From NCBI RefSeq assembly GCF_947172395.1, contig NC_069087.1, forward strand, positions 6,591,107 through 6,655,106: a stretch of DNA of 64,000 bases, in the 5' to 3' direction. Numbering within the stretch: the first letter of the stretch is position 1; every line of letters begins with the position of its first letter. This document shows positions 10,882 through 22,622 of this stretch, piece by piece. A program made the translations under genes and the position numbers. The stretch comes from Bicyclus anynana (taxonomy: Eukaryota; Arthropoda; Insecta; Lepidoptera; Nymphalidae). The notes beneath the pieces are model-generated. The model saw nothing but the letters and a program-made list of their open reading frames with translations. It was not told the origin of the DNA and ran no database searches.

Positions 10882-11425
10882 AAAAATCAACCGACTTCAA
10901 AAACATTCAAAATTCAAAATTCATTTATTTCAAGTAGGCTCAGTTTACAAGCACTTTTGATACGTCAGTTGACTATTTGTAAAGATTCTAGCACCGGTTC
11001 GGAAGGCAGATTATGCTGAGAAGAAACCGGCAGGAAACTCAACAGAAGCTCTTTTAGAAAAAAATTATACAATATTATAATAAACAGTTGAAGACAACAT
11101 TACAATTTTAAAGTTTTACTTCCTGTGTGAAGGTGGAAGCTGATCCAACGGTCTCCAAGCATCTTTATCATTAAGGAACTCATCGATGGTGTAGTAACCT
11201 CGACTAAGCAAATGTTTTTTAACACCTAGCTTATAGCTATGCATTGGCATGTCCATCACAGTCTTGGGGATATAATATGTTATCAGTTTATCCTTTCAAT
11301 CAAAAAATAGGTTCTGGCGTTTTCGGTAATCGGTTAATATACTTACATATTAGAAAAAGGAAATAATAGATCCCGACGAATTCATTGAGAAGGCTACTCC
11401 TTTTTTTGGAGTCGGTTAAAAATTT
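10882..11425. mobile_element. DNA-transposon-like element with CCGACTTCAAAAA inverted ends, carrying a nested LINE
   Basis: The left end aaccgacttcaaaaa (10882-10903) and the right end tttttttggagtcggtt (11401-11417) are inverted copies. The same end motif recurs at 18618 and 63876. A Jockey/CR1-like LINE end is inserted just inside the left end. Transposase superfamily unknown. Confidence 0.55.
10905..11290 (-). mobile_element. Jockey/CR1-like LINE, 3' end with C-terminal ORF remnant
   Basis: On the minus strand an open stretch ends with ...HLLSRGYYTIDEFLND, then AWRPLDQLPPSHRK and a TAA stop (11116-11118), followed by a 3' UTR and an (ATTCAAA)n tail at 10905-10925. This C-terminus is typical of a lepidopteran LINE reverse-transcriptase ORF. 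A second, more worn copy lies at 28636..28936. Clade is given only as Jockey/CR1-like because the catalytic domain is absent. Confidence 0.8.
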
Positions 11426-12278
11426 GTAGAATTTTAATTTTATTTCTAAAGAAAACTAGCTATCGCCGCCGTTTTAAAAGTTATTTTTATTGCACTGCGG
11501 CACATTTTTTTTAATAAAATATACCTTATAGTTATTTTATGTACCCAAGATAATGCGTATGCGTTTAATGATGATGATCAGTTTAGTAGTTAACGTTATA
11601 TAGAGTAACAAACATAATCATACAAATTTTTCTAATTCATTAGTATCGATAAAGATAAGCTCCAGATATCGATAAAGTTTTTTATTTTATTTTTTATTTA
11701 TTAAAAAATAAAATAACCCATTGGTTTTTTATTTTATTTTTATTTGTTTATTATTCTACAAAATACGTATTTAAATTAAGCTTAACCATGATGCAACACA
11801 AACCACATTTATTTTTACTGTGCACTGGTTTATTACATAGACAATAATAAAAAAAAAACAATCAAAAAGAGAAAAGAAAAAAGAAGAATCATAAGTGAAC
11901 AATTAAATGGCATATAGTTTATGTAAATATTTTCTTTAAATTTGAATTTAAATAAACTCTTAAGTAACAATAAATAGTCCATACAAGTATATCCATGCTA
12001 GATAGCTCCTAAATTCTAACCCAGTCTAGTACTCTGACAAGACAAGGTGGCCAAAACGCTGGCAGGGTTACACGCCTTGAATGGCTAGGATTATATACTG
12101 GCCAATGTAACTGCCAGATTTCCGGTCACCTGTGGACTCAATAAGACCGGATGACAAATTGTCGTTCGCTTTTCGTTCCACAGACTCTGTATCTTCAACA
12201 ATTAAATTTTTTTAATATTTATTTTGTTATCTAAGTATTGCAATGCATGCTTCAACAATAAAGTAAAATGTATAATTT
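11426..12278. other. AT-rich intron with low-complexity T/A runs and a LINE-tail-like repeat
   Basis: 11660-11760 is low-complexity TTTATTTTA. About 11745-11830 ('ttattctacaaaata', 'gcttaaccatgatgcaac', 'aaaccacatttattttta') recurs at 56610-56695, so it is an interspersed repeat, probably a LINE 3' end. 12010-12180 is more GC-rich and unassigned. Confidence 0.5.
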
Positions 12279-12365
12279 CTCAGTATCGTGATGTTTGGAA
12301 GTCCCTACAAAAGGCCTATGTCCTGCAGTGGACGTCCATCGGCTGATATGATGATGATGATGATG
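12279..12365 (+). mobile_element. RTE-clade LINE, extreme 3' end
   Basis: Encodes the terminal QYRDVWKSLQKAYVLQWTSI segment plus stop, then (GATGAT)n. Only the last 85 nt of the element are present, so it is strongly 5'-truncated. Confidence 0.85.
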
Positions 12366-12446
12366 CTTGCATGAAATTCTCGATATAGAAAATGATATTT
12401 TTAAACAATCATTTAAGCGCATTTCTTATTTAGTTTTTAAAAGAAA

Positions 12447-12656
12447 TCCTACTAAATATTATAAGCGCGAAAGTTTTTATGGATGTTTGTTACTCTTTAA
12501 CGTCGCAACCACCGATTTTGTTGATATTTGGCATGGAAATAGATTTTACTCTGGATTAAAACAAAGGGTACTTTTCATCCCGGAAAGATTCGATGGTTCC
12601 TGAGGGATTTGTGAAAAACTAAATTTCACGCGGACAAAATCGCGGGCTTCCGCTAG
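12447..12656 (+). mobile_element. Non-autonomous Helitron, family A, full length
   Basis: Complete copy of 210 nt: A12446, then TCCTACTAAATATTATAAG ... CGCGGGCTTCCGCTAG, then T12657. Interior has 'tggatgtttgttactcttta', 'gattttactctggattaa' and 'gggatttgtgaaaaacta'. No protein-coding capacity. Confidence 0.82.
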
Positions 12657-13000
12657 TATTTTTATAAACTGAACCCTAGAGACAAGACAGATCGTTAATA
12701 AATTAATCCATGTACTAAGGAACTCTAAAAATGAGATTCTTTTCGGGAGTAACGCGAGACGAACGATCGCGTGGGAACCGACACACTGCCCCGCTTGGGC
12801 CTAAGCTCACCTAAGTGCAGCCGAAGGAAATTTCCATCACTTTGGGGGATATTACTTTCTGTTAAATAGGGGTAAAGAAAGTACAAACGGAAAGGGTGAA
12901 AATGTAACTGCACGTAATATTATAGGATAGATTTTCTGTTACTTAACGCTTTACTTAGCTATCACACCTTAAAAATTACTTATTAACAAACTATACTTAA
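12657..13000. other. Intron sequence, nothing recognised
   Basis: Contains a short chance frame; no repeat or exon identified. Confidence 0.4.
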
Positions 13001-13259
13001 CTGCTGAACTCGTGTCTCCTCTCAGAATGGGATTTTAGGGATTAGGTCTTAGTCTACCACGCCACATGTGTGTTAGCAGACTTCACACACGTAGAGAATT
13101 AAGAAAGTTCTCAGTTTTTCCTTCACCGTTTGAGACACGTGATATTTAATTTCTTAAAATGTACATAACTGAAAAGTTGGAGGTGCATGCCCCGGAGCGG
13201 ATTCAAACCTACACCCTCCGAAACGAAGGCAGAGGCCATATCCACACTATCACGGCCCT
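13001..13259 (-). mobile_element. tRNA-derived SINE, family 2, diverged
   Basis: On the minus strand, a degenerate head ('ggccgtgatag...', then a B-box relative GGTTTGAATCC), 'tccaacttttcagttatgta', 'tatcacgtgtctcaaacggt', and the 'gtgtgaagtctgc' block, ending near 'gagttcagcag'. The terminal TGATGA tail is missing. Confidence 0.82.
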
Positions 13260-16200
13260 AATAATGGCCCAAAATTTGGCCCTCGTTGAATGTTCGTAAA
13301 ATATTAGCTGAATCTTCGCTTTAAAGAGCCAGGTATAACCTCTGTACAAAAAAAATGAGCCAACTCTTCTGTCTCCAGTCAATACAATTTGCCGCGGTAA
13401 ATAATTTCGAAAAAAAATTTTCGCACTACAACTCAAAAGGAAGGTTAGAAAGTCATACTTGTGCCACATAACGTTTTCAGATTTATCTTTTGCATCTTTG
13501 CAATCTTTGCGTCTTATGACAAGGATCAACGTGTCAACCCAAGTAGCGTTCCACATTAAGGCCCGCAGATAGCAAAATACATGAATAGAATAAGATACAT
13601 AATATTGGATAAATCTCACTCAGCGATGCTGGTGACAACACCACTGACGGGAGTCTGCGGGCAGTGATCTCATGAGACGAAGATTACAACGTTTTGTCCT
13701 GCGTCCGAGATCTAGACTTAAATGTTTATAATACAAGGAAGTAGTAATGCTGGAAATGTCTGGCTTTTTTGGCGTTTAATGTTGTTTTGGCGACAAGGTT
13801 TCACCACCTTCTGTTTAGAGTTTGATACCTTATTCACAAGTTTTGGTTTAGTCATTTGACTTAAAGTAAGAAAGTGACAAACCTTACTAGTTTGACTATC
13901 TCACACTTATCAGAATGTGGTGAAACTAGACTTTAGTAAAAGGCATAAACGACATCTATCATTTGGTCACAGTTAGCAATGCTCTTGCGATTCCTGGATT
14001 TGAGACTCCCAGGTAAACTTAGGATGCTATTTATTAGTCTACAAGGTTTTGGTTAAATCTACGACCTTACAGGCAGAAGTATTACAATTATTGATTGAAA
14101 TCACCACAAAAAGGACTTAGTGAATGTTAGTTACTTAATTATTTTTATTTGACAATTACAGATACATCATCAATTGATACACAAAATAAAATTACCATGT
14201 TTCAATTTTATTATTATTTGTTTTATAATGGAGACAAAATATATATTTTTTGTAAAGTAAATTTGGCGTCAGGCAGTTCAACAACTGTTGTATTATTCAT
14301 CCAAGTGCATTAATGCAGTATTGTCTAACAAATGACTAAGTTGGAGCAACTTATCCAGCAAGTATTCCTGATCTATGCCCAGAAGTGCGGGCAGACATCC
14401 GGCGCAGATATTTGCAGTCAAAACAGACTTAGGGCGCTTCGTGCACTCTGCGCATGTCACTCCGTTTCTGTATTATTTATTAACTCCAACGAGCTTCCGA
14501 TGCTACTTTATTCCATTGTGCAACTGTATCCACGCCGGGTTCTGATGTCCGAGTCCGGGAAGTTTGCCCCGACTGACACGACTGCGGAAAACTTTCCGTG
14601 CATAGAATGAATACGCCTGTCAGCCAAATGTAAACATGGGAGGCTTGATATATTCCACAATTCGTAAAATCTCCAATGCTTTGAAACCGTTTAAATCTAC
14701 TTAAAATATACTGCAATAAGTTACCGGGGAAGTTTTGCAAAGTTTTCTGAAATTCTCCTACAAATGCACTTGATATTAAATGTAAAACCGGCACAAACGA
14801 AATTTGTCTACGTTTGCGAGGTCGGAGATGTTATTGGGAGACCCCGTGGTAGTAAAGGACTCTATATTAAGCATTCCTGTCCCCCAATCTCTTCAGGTGG
14901 GCGCGGGACATACACTCAACTTGAACTTATTATTTTGGGGTCGCATGCAAAGCGTTTGTTTTTCTCCGCTCTCTAATATACATATATTTCATCCTTTTAT
15001 TAAATTTCGTAAATGGTTGTTATTTTTTTATACACTGAATATCATATAGTATAAAATCATATAGATCTGTCACCGTTAGGTTTTTCTTATAAAAATGATT
15101 TTGTGGACTACAATTTAAGTTTGTGTCTCAAAAAACCTTATTACTCGTAAATAACATCAGTATTTAATTAATAAACTGTTTAAACTTTAATTTATCAATG
15201 AGATATTTAGATAGATAGATATTTCTTATATTATATTGACATATTTATTTAATAGTGTTTGAAACCTCTCGTGGATAAGCAGAAGTTCAGCAGTTTTATT
15301 TCTTCGTTGATTACTTGTCAATTTACGAGACTTTTTAGCATCTTATTTACATCAGTTTATTTTGTGAATATTATTTCGATGTACCTAATCGTGCCTACCC
15401 ACCAACGTAATGAACGCAAACGTCAAGTTATCTTGTGTAAGAGCCCGTTTTAAGCCCGGCTTTGAATCGTCCATCATTAATGAACTCGTTATAACGTTAA
15501 TTGTTGCCACAATCGGGCGAGGCGTGGCATTAAAACGGCATTAAAAATGTACGTATAGCATTTAAAGATTCCCATTTCGCGGTAGTCGCGTGCGGCCGAT
15601 TTACTAAAGCTACTGGCCCCGTGCCCGTTAAAGCAGATTACGGTCGAAAAAAAATCAACAGCTCTTGGCGTTATGAGTTAATTTTGGAAGAATAACGCGG
15701 GCGCCGGTTAGTGTTTCCCTTTATTTGGAGTTCCGGGCGCTCGTTTTGTTTGAACGGGTAATCCAGCGCAAAAACTCGTCGACTCTACATTATGTAGTGG
15801 CACCACAAATGTGTGTTTGCTATGTTGCCGGGACGTAATTGTCGAGCGATAAAAATCACTTAGTGTTTTTGTTGTAACATCTAGATTCAACCGCTAAGTG
15901 GGGAAAGTAACTTAGTAAGGATCAGATTAGATGCGCGCCACTGATGGTAACGCGAGTCGTACACATGCATGCCAACAATGTTTATTTGGCAACTGAATAA
16001 TCCAACTGTGGATAATTTTCTTTTGTACACAGTTTTTTAAAGCTATTTCTTAGAAGTTTATCGCAAAATATCTTCATAAGAGTTTCGACCTCGTTATTCA
16101 TGAATTGAAAAGTGCTCGATAAAATTTAAATAATCTTTTATCTGTATAGTATTAATACTATCTACGTGGAAAGCAACTTTATAAATTGTTTCAGTTATTT

Positions 16201-17290
16201 GTTGTATGATATAGACCGACTGATAAAAAGAGAAGAAAGAAAAGATACAAAGCATAATAGATTTTTCTACTCTCATATACACAATAAAAAAATCATTAAT
16301 AATAATTAAAGTTTGTATTTTTATCAAAAAGTTTTACATTATATAGAACTATTTTATTACAATCAAGATGCTATCCATGCCCTCGTCAACAATTTTGTCA
16401 GAAAATTAATCTGTTAAAATATCCAACAACTTCAAAACATAAAAATGATAACAAAATAACGAAGTAGACGTTATAAACGAGCAAAAAAGCAGACGTACGA
16501 TTTATTATTTACTTTCCGCCTTGTAAAATATGTAAATTCCAACAGTACGATGCTTATGAAAATTAAATATTTACACGTACGTGATTAAAAAAAAAAGCGA
16601 CAGCTACAGTGTATGAAAGTACTCAGCCGGCGAAACCCGCATTGGGCAGTCAAGTGTAAAAAACGCTTAATTAAATTCCGATGCGTATTTCGCCGAATCA
16701 CGTTCGACTTTAACGCATTTAATTTGCCATGATCATAAATTCATATTACCACCTAACACGTTCCGCGCACACTGAATTCGAAAATATGAGCTAGGTAGTC
16801 GCCGTCGTCCATGAAAATAAAATGCTTTTCAATGCATCCATTGAAGTATGTTACCGTGCAGCTGCATAAATTTGCTGTAGTACGCTATTTGAATTATTGC
16901 ATAACTTGTATACACGTCTCAGAACCTGGCGCTCGCTGTGCAGACACCTTCATTTTTTCCGTTTATCGACACTTTGGTAGCGGGAATGCCGGAAATGTAT
17001 TGATTTGTATCAAACTTGAGTCCAGTGACAATTTATCAAGCTTTGCAGTGATTTTAAGAAAATTACATTTACATTTATGTTGAGATTTAGTATCTACTTC
17101 AATTACTTAATTAAAAATAATTCAATTTATGGTTTATTTTTAATTGGTAGTGTGGTGTACTAAAATATAAGTACACCAATTTTTTTATACTCGTACTATT
17201 AGATAGGTTCTGTGCCTACAAAATTATCGCGTAAAGTTCCAAACGCAGCTACTCCATTGGACGAACACATGCACAATGTTATGTATTATA
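13260..17290. other. 4-kb stretch of intron without a recognised repeat
   Basis: The longest low-repeat stretch in this intron. It holds chance frames only (for instance 13209-13619 minus, 14332-14610 plus), none with recognisable domains. 14380-14620, 15400-15960 and 16600-16800 are richer in G+C. The absence of visible repeats over 4 kb in a repeat-rich window could mean selective constraint, which is inference only. Confidence 0.45.
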
Positions 17291-17508
17291 CTAGCGGACG
17301 CTTGCGACTTTGTTCGCGTGGAATTAAATTTTTCACAGATCCCGCGGGAACCATGGATTTTTCCGGGATGAAAAGTATGCCTATGTGTTAATCCAGAGTA
17401 AAATCTATTTCCATTCAAAATTTCAGCCAAATCGCTTCAGTAGCCGCAGCGTAAAAGGGGAAAAAACATAATTACACACTTACACACAGACTTTCGCCTT
17501 TATAATTA
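17291..17508 (-). mobile_element. Non-autonomous Helitron, family A, worn 5' end
   Basis: CTAG at 17291-17294 preceded by A17290. Body includes 'ggaaccatggatttttccgg' and 'aatccagagtaaaatctatt'. The TC end is replaced by a taattaattaataatt run, so the boundary near 17508 is approximate. Confidence 0.75.
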
Positions 17509-17778
17509 ATTAATAATTAATAATTAATGTGATTATATGTATGTGTAGTTTTTACACTTTCTGAACACACAATTGGTCATTGTATTATTTAGGTATTATT
17601 ATGCTCAAGTAACTTTCGTTGTTTATTATGCGACTAAATGAAATCACGCCAGCTGAGTGACTTTGTTCGCCTCAGTTTCGACATGATACTGCCATATAGT
17701 ATAAAATCATTAAAGTACACAACATTTCCAGAAGTCTTCAGAACTTCAGTGTGTCTAGTGGGAGTTTTCAATATATTC

Positions 17779-17914
17779 ATACTGTTACTATCGCGTTGAC
17801 GTAAACGCGAATTTATATGGAATTGAAACAGTTGTGCAGTAGTGCCACTAGAATGATGGCGCTGTTTCAATTCCTTAGAAATTCGCGTTTACGTTAACGC
17901 GATAGTAACAGTAT
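17779..17914. mobile_element. Foldback/MITE-like element with about 53-bp inverted arms
   Basis: Left arm ATACTGTTACTATCGCGTT... (17779-17831) and right arm ...GATAGTAACAGTAT (ending 17914) are near-perfect inverted copies around a short centre. Possible TA target duplication on both sides of CTGTTAC...GTAACAG, as for Tc1/mariner-type MITEs. The transcript would fold into a long hairpin. No protein. Confidence 0.75.
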
Positions 17915-18617
17915 CAAATTGCCATTAGGCCTTCTGTTCATACTTTTCGTCAGTGCCGAGTAGACGCTGCCGTATCGTCAAATACCTCAAATTAAATTAG
18001 TGGACACCTCAGTACAAACGGGGCAATTAATGAAATGTATTTAATTATGTAAAATAATAAATACTTTATACAAAACAATTGTATTAAGATAAATAAAGCT
18101 TATTCCTTTTGAATAATATAAAAGCAATAACTTTACAACGTCTCCTTATATCTTTTGAGAAAAAAGAATTATAAGTCATCCCGGATTGGCTTCTATACAA
18201 TACAATAAAAGCTACTCGAGGAAACTATGGAAAACCGGAAGAAGGATTTTTAATTGGCTTCGAAATAATGATCTACACAAATAATATTTTCTGTTGAAAA
18301 TATTTAATGGATGTTCACGACAAACATTTCCAATATTAGGACAATTTGCATGATCGATCTTAAAAGATTTTTAATCTTTAAATATATAATTTGTGGTTCT
18401 AATTAACTAAACCTTTTGATAACTATAATAATAATCTAGACGGCGAGGCTATTTATTTGATCAATGATTTCATATTCGTAAATGATAAATGAAATGAAAA
18501 TGATTTCAGGGATTGAAACTTTAACTACTGAGTTAAAGGGGAGACGAAAATGAGGGAGGTCCAGATTTCAAGAAAAGGATGCTGCCTGCTGCTGTCTTTG
18601 CTTTTTTTTTAACGGAT
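17915..18617. other. AT-rich intron, nothing recognised
   Basis: No exon, RNA gene or repeat boundary identified. Confidence 0.45.
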
Positions 18618-18925
18618 CATTTTAACCGACTTCAAAAAAGAAGAACGTTCGCAATTCAGCGCGAATATTTTTTTATGTTATTTTGTCATTTATTAACCAA
18701 TTTTGAAAATAACGTTTTTGTTTGAAAGAGTTGTACTTTCAGATTATTTTATTTTCACGAAAATCAGTTTAGTAATTTTGTGTTAAAATCAAAATAACTG
18801 AAACAAGTGAACGAAATTGTCCATACTGTGGCGTTTTCGTTCACTATGCTAGGAACTAAAAATGGAAAAATAAAATATTTTTAACAAAAAAATTGAATCG
18901 ACTTCAAAGACACAATTACTCTTAG
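18618..18925. mobile_element. Remnants with the CCGACTTCAAAAA terminal motif
   Basis: 'ttttaaccgacttcaaaaaa' at 18623-18642 matches the inverted ends of the element at 10882..11425. A second, weaker 'gaatcgacttcaaag' at 18893-18909 lies in the same orientation. The rest is AT-rich. Whether one or two insertions are present is unclear. Confidence 0.45.
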
Positions 18926-19787
18926 AAGCGAAATATTACATCGTACTTATGTCCTTTCTAAAGTGTTGTCCAAAAACAAAATAAACTTTAAGAGCCGTTT
19001 TGGCATTGCACCGCCTTTAAACCAATCAATTTATTTTGTCTATAAATCTATTGCTCGTATCAACTATTGCTACAACTACTACGTACTACGCCAGTCCAGG
19101 TATTGCGACAATCGAAAGAATAGCAAAACAATTGAAATATTATTTATTCATAAGGAAATTCCTCAAAGTGATGCCAGATTTTATTCAATACATTATGATA
19201 TGGTTTTTATCAGAGATTTTAACGTAAAGTAATGACGTATCCGGTTATTAATTACCAAGTAACTCTGCATTTTGCAACAGCCGGACTGTAAAGTATAAAA
19301 GTACATCACGTTTTTTAACACTGCCAATATGAAACCACGTAAAATATCGAAACTTTCCCCGGGTAAAGGAAAATTTTAATTTTTCGCAAAATTCCGTCGC
19401 TACATATTTTAAAAGTCGACATGATTTATTAATGTCGGATCGTAAATGCCATTTAGCTGTGATGGGAAGTATTTGTGTCACATTCAGGATACGTCAACGC
19501 TCTTTTATCGTCCTATCTAATATCGTTTTCTATTACGCCATCGCTCTAGGATAAAAAGAAATAACGACCACACATTTTCCCCCGAACGGCCACTTTAAGG
19601 CTTTTGAAACCTTAAAGATATTATAGACATGAAATAAGAATAATAATTATTAAGCTGCATATTGCTAATTTATTTATTTTCTTAGCTTATTTACTATTTT
19701 TAGCTTAGGTAAGTTAGTTTCATGTTAGTAATGTTTAGCTAAATAAGTTTGTATATATTTAAAAAAAATACTATAAAGGTTAATATA
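18926..19787. other. Intron sequence, nothing recognised
   Basis: Holds overlapping short chance frames. No family recognised. Confidence 0.4.
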
Positions 19788-19894
19788 CACGAGTAGCAAC
19801 TGCTGCCGACGACTGCTTTTGACTGCCGTTGACTGCCGCCGAGACGTCGCTGACTGCAGTCGACTGCAGTCGTCGGTAAGAAATGCTGCTCGTG
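19788..19894. repeat. Imperfect palindrome built of GACTGC units
   Basis: Ends CACGAGTAGCA and TGCTGCTCGTG are inverted copies, as are the inner GCCGACGACTGC and GCAGTCGTCGG. Between them are several GACTGC/GCAGTC hexamers. At about 107 bp and GC-rich in an AT-rich context, it resembles a small foldback element. Confidence 0.7.
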
Positions 19895-20844
19895 GAAATG
19901 AACACTTACTTACTTATTATATTAATACTGTCATACATTAGTACCTTTAATGTCAGCCACTGACGATCAAGTAATCTCACATGCTTGCAGCGCTAACGGT
20001 TTGACGTTCGATCCATCCGTCCGTTGGTTATAAAGATTAGCTTCCATAGGGAGTGTTAGGGTATGTTTAGTATATAGAGTGATATAGGGACAGAGAAAGC
20101 GACTTTTTATAATATGTAGTGATGTTAGTGATTATATTATTATTTCTATTGCATCTATTAGACAGTTTAATTTCAATAGATCCATGATTAACAACGTATA
20201 AATAGTTAATATGGCAGTCAAAAATACACAAAAGAAAATGTTATTAGGGAGAAATAAGTTCATAATTCATTTATAGCTAATAGTTAAAGTAAATAAAAGT
20301 TCTTATACGATAACTTAAGTGTATTCGCCCGGAGCGATTTCCAGTCGATATGTGTTTGGAACAAAGTTGATAGGAAAACTGAAGTTCCAGTATTTCTTAA
20401 TAAAATATAAATGGGAAAAGTTTGTATTTAAAGGATGGATTATGTTGAGGTAACGATAATAAAACGAAATTGTGAGATAGATAATGCGATAGAATATTAA
20501 TTGAAAAACAATTTATTTTTGTCTGGAATCAGATTGTACAGCGTGGATATGCATCAATTTTATACTATTGACTGTAGGAATAAGTGGATTTTATACGGAT
20601 AACTATCGCCTATAAAAGTGCATTTTATGGGTGCTTTCCCTAGTGCCTATTTCCGCGAATCTGAAGCAGAGGTGTTAAGCTAAATTGAGTACTAAGTAGC
20701 CAAGTTGTTAGCGATCCTGCCTTCTACACCGAAGGCCGTAAGATCAATTAATACAAATGAAAAATATTTGTGTGATGAGATTTCAAGTGTCTGAGTGGCT
20801 GTTTATTCATCAGTCAGCGTAGCTTCTGTTATGGTTACTAAAGA
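19895..20844. other. Intron sequence, nothing recognised
   Basis: AT-rich. No feature supported. Confidence 0.45.
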
Positions 20845-21250
20845 TACTGTTACACATGCTCTAAAATAGCATGCTAAAAACGTGCTATTAAGTATGCTCC
20901 ATACTAGCATGCTTATCATCAGTAAACATTTGCTAGCAATACGCATGCTATTTTTAAGTATGCTCCTGAATAAGCATGTTTAAAGCAGACATTCCAATTA
21001 AACATGCTAATTTGTATCTATCGCTCTCTGTCTATAGTATACAGAATAACAATGCTGATCGACTAGCATACTCAATAAGCAAACCTGCTCAGACGCGTTA
21101 AAAGCACACCCCGTTTCACCCACGCAGCAAGAAGCATGCTCATAAATCGCACGACCGTTGATTCCTGAGCAAGCTCGAAGTAAGCATGCTCATTATTAGC
21201 AATTTTGCGATACACATGCTAATAAGTAGTAACTGCTCAATAGTAGCATG
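20845..21250 (+). mobile_element. GCATGC-rich inverted-repeat element, copy 1 (right end truncated)
   Basis: Starts TACTGTTACACATGCTC and is packed with GCATGC / AGCATGCT motifs (about ten near-matches in 400 nt) often followed by TAAGTA. The last ~80 nt are the reverse complement of 39265-39342. The copy at 39233 keeps the missing end, which begins with the same TACTGTTACACATGCTC, so the intact element has inverted ends. No protein found. Confidence 0.7.
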
Positions 21251-21820
21251 AATTGATTTTTACAAACCTAGAGTCACTTAACCACAAACGTACTCAAAGT
21301 TTCATAATAGCAAATAGATAATCATTTATTCCCACAAGCCAATATAAACAAAGCACTATTTTCCGCGTTCGTTTTATGTAAATTGAGTAAAATGCTCTTC
21401 TCGCTCGATTTGCGAGGCTTCGGCTAATCTTCCACCAGTCGACTACAATTTAATCAAAGTAAACAACGACAGTGGTGTAATTTGTCTAGATTATTTCGCG
21501 GCGAGCTGTGGAAATCGCCTTTTTATCTATCCCTACGTACAATATACGAGACGTAATAATAACGTACTCGAGAGCTCGTAATGTGTCTCGGATCCCGAGA
21601 TGAGTATGATTGTATCTACATAAATGACTAGACATTTGATAAATAATAATACTCTTTTATTAAACTGCTCTAGCGGTCCTGTGGTTAGGCTTTGTGACTT
21701 CGGATCATTAGGTCTAAGGCTATTAGTATTTAGATAGTTAGTCTTGGATTGGGTTGAAGACAAAAGTCTTCGAACAGTGCGTGTTGCCTATTAAGTGTTA
21801 TATATACGTGTTCCAAGACT
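21251..21820. other. Intron sequence, nothing recognised
   Basis: No repeat family or exon identified. Confidence 0.4.
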
Positions 21821-22217
21821 TGGTCGCTAACTGTGGGCCTCATAAGAAGGCTCAGAGTCACTCAGCAGCCGATGGAACGAGCTATGTTAGGAGTATCTCT
21901 GCGTGATCTAATCAGGAGGAGATCCGCAGAGAACCAAAGTCACCGACATAGCTCAACGAGTTGCGAAGCTGAAGTTGCAATGGGCGAGGGCATAGTTCAA
22001 AGAGCCGATGGACGTTGGGGTCCCAAAGTGCTGGAATGGCGACCCCGCATTAGTTAGCGCGATGTTGGTCGACCCCCCACCAGGTGGACTGACGACATCA
22101 TAGGTCCAGCGATTCGCTGGATGCAGGTGGCTTAGAATCGTGATGTTTGGAAGTCCCTACAAAAGGCCTATGTCCGGCAGTGTACGCCCATCGGCTGATA
22201 TGACGATAATGATGATG
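21821..22217 (+). mobile_element. 5'-truncated RTE-clade LINE, last ~125 codons
   Basis: Reads MGLIRRLRVTQQPMERAMLG, then DIAQRVAKLK and RADGRWGPKVLEWRPR, SVGRPPTRWTDDI and a worn C-terminus, ending in GATGATGATGG. This is the typical C-terminal region of lepidopteran endonuclease/reverse transcriptase ORFs. Frameshifts near 21915 and 22100 make it dead. Confidence 0.88.
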
Positions 22218-22245
22218 GGTTGAGCTTTGAAATATTGAGTAGCAG

Positions 22246-22446
22246 TAGTCCACCACGCTGGCCCAATGCGGATTGACAGACTTCACACACACAGAGAACT
22301 AAGAAAATTCTCTGGTATGCAGGTTTCTTCACGAAGTTTTTCTTTTACCGTTTGAGAAAAATGCACACAACTGAAAAGTTGGAGGTGCATGCCCCGGACC
22401 GGATTCGAACCCACACCCTCCAGAATCGGAGGCAGCCAAATCACAG
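22246..22446 (-). mobile_element. tRNA-derived SINE, family 2, 3'-truncated
   Basis: On the minus strand: head with B box GGTTCGAATCC (about 22403-22413), 'ggggcatgcacctccaactt', 'gtgtgaagtctgtcaatccg' and 'gcgtggtggact'. It stops before the tail. It sits 28 nt after the RTE copy. Confidence 0.82.
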
Positions 22447-22479
22447 CCGAGTATTAAATATTCTCTTGATACTCGGCTG
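22444..22479. repeat. 11-bp perfect hairpin at SINE 5' boundary
   Basis: Arms CAGCCGAGTAT and ATACTCGGCTG with a 14-nt loop, at the head end of the SINE just before it. Confidence 0.75.
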
Positions 22480-22529
22480 TTTTATTGTTGTATACTCGGA
22501 TGATATATTATATCATGTAGAAAACGAAA

Positions 22530-22622
22530 TGGGTCTGGATTTTCATCCTTACGTCTAACCAGTTAGCCCGCTTCTATCTTGGATTGCATCATCATTTACC
22601 ATCAGGTGAGATTGCAGTCAAG
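22530..22622 (+). mobile_element. SINE family 1, 3' fragment
   Basis: Matches the SINE body 'ggattttcatcct', 'agttagcccgcttc' and 'ttaccatcaggtgagattg' through 'agtcaag'. Head missing. Confidence 0.8.

Noticed and set aside
13209..13619. 136-codon minus-strand gene
   Set aside because: Its right part is unassigned intron and its left part overlaps the SINE at 13001-13259. No domain.
21833..22057. 74-codon host gene
   Set aside because: The sequence (RRLRVTQ...GRWGPKVLEWRPR) is the RTE C-terminal region.
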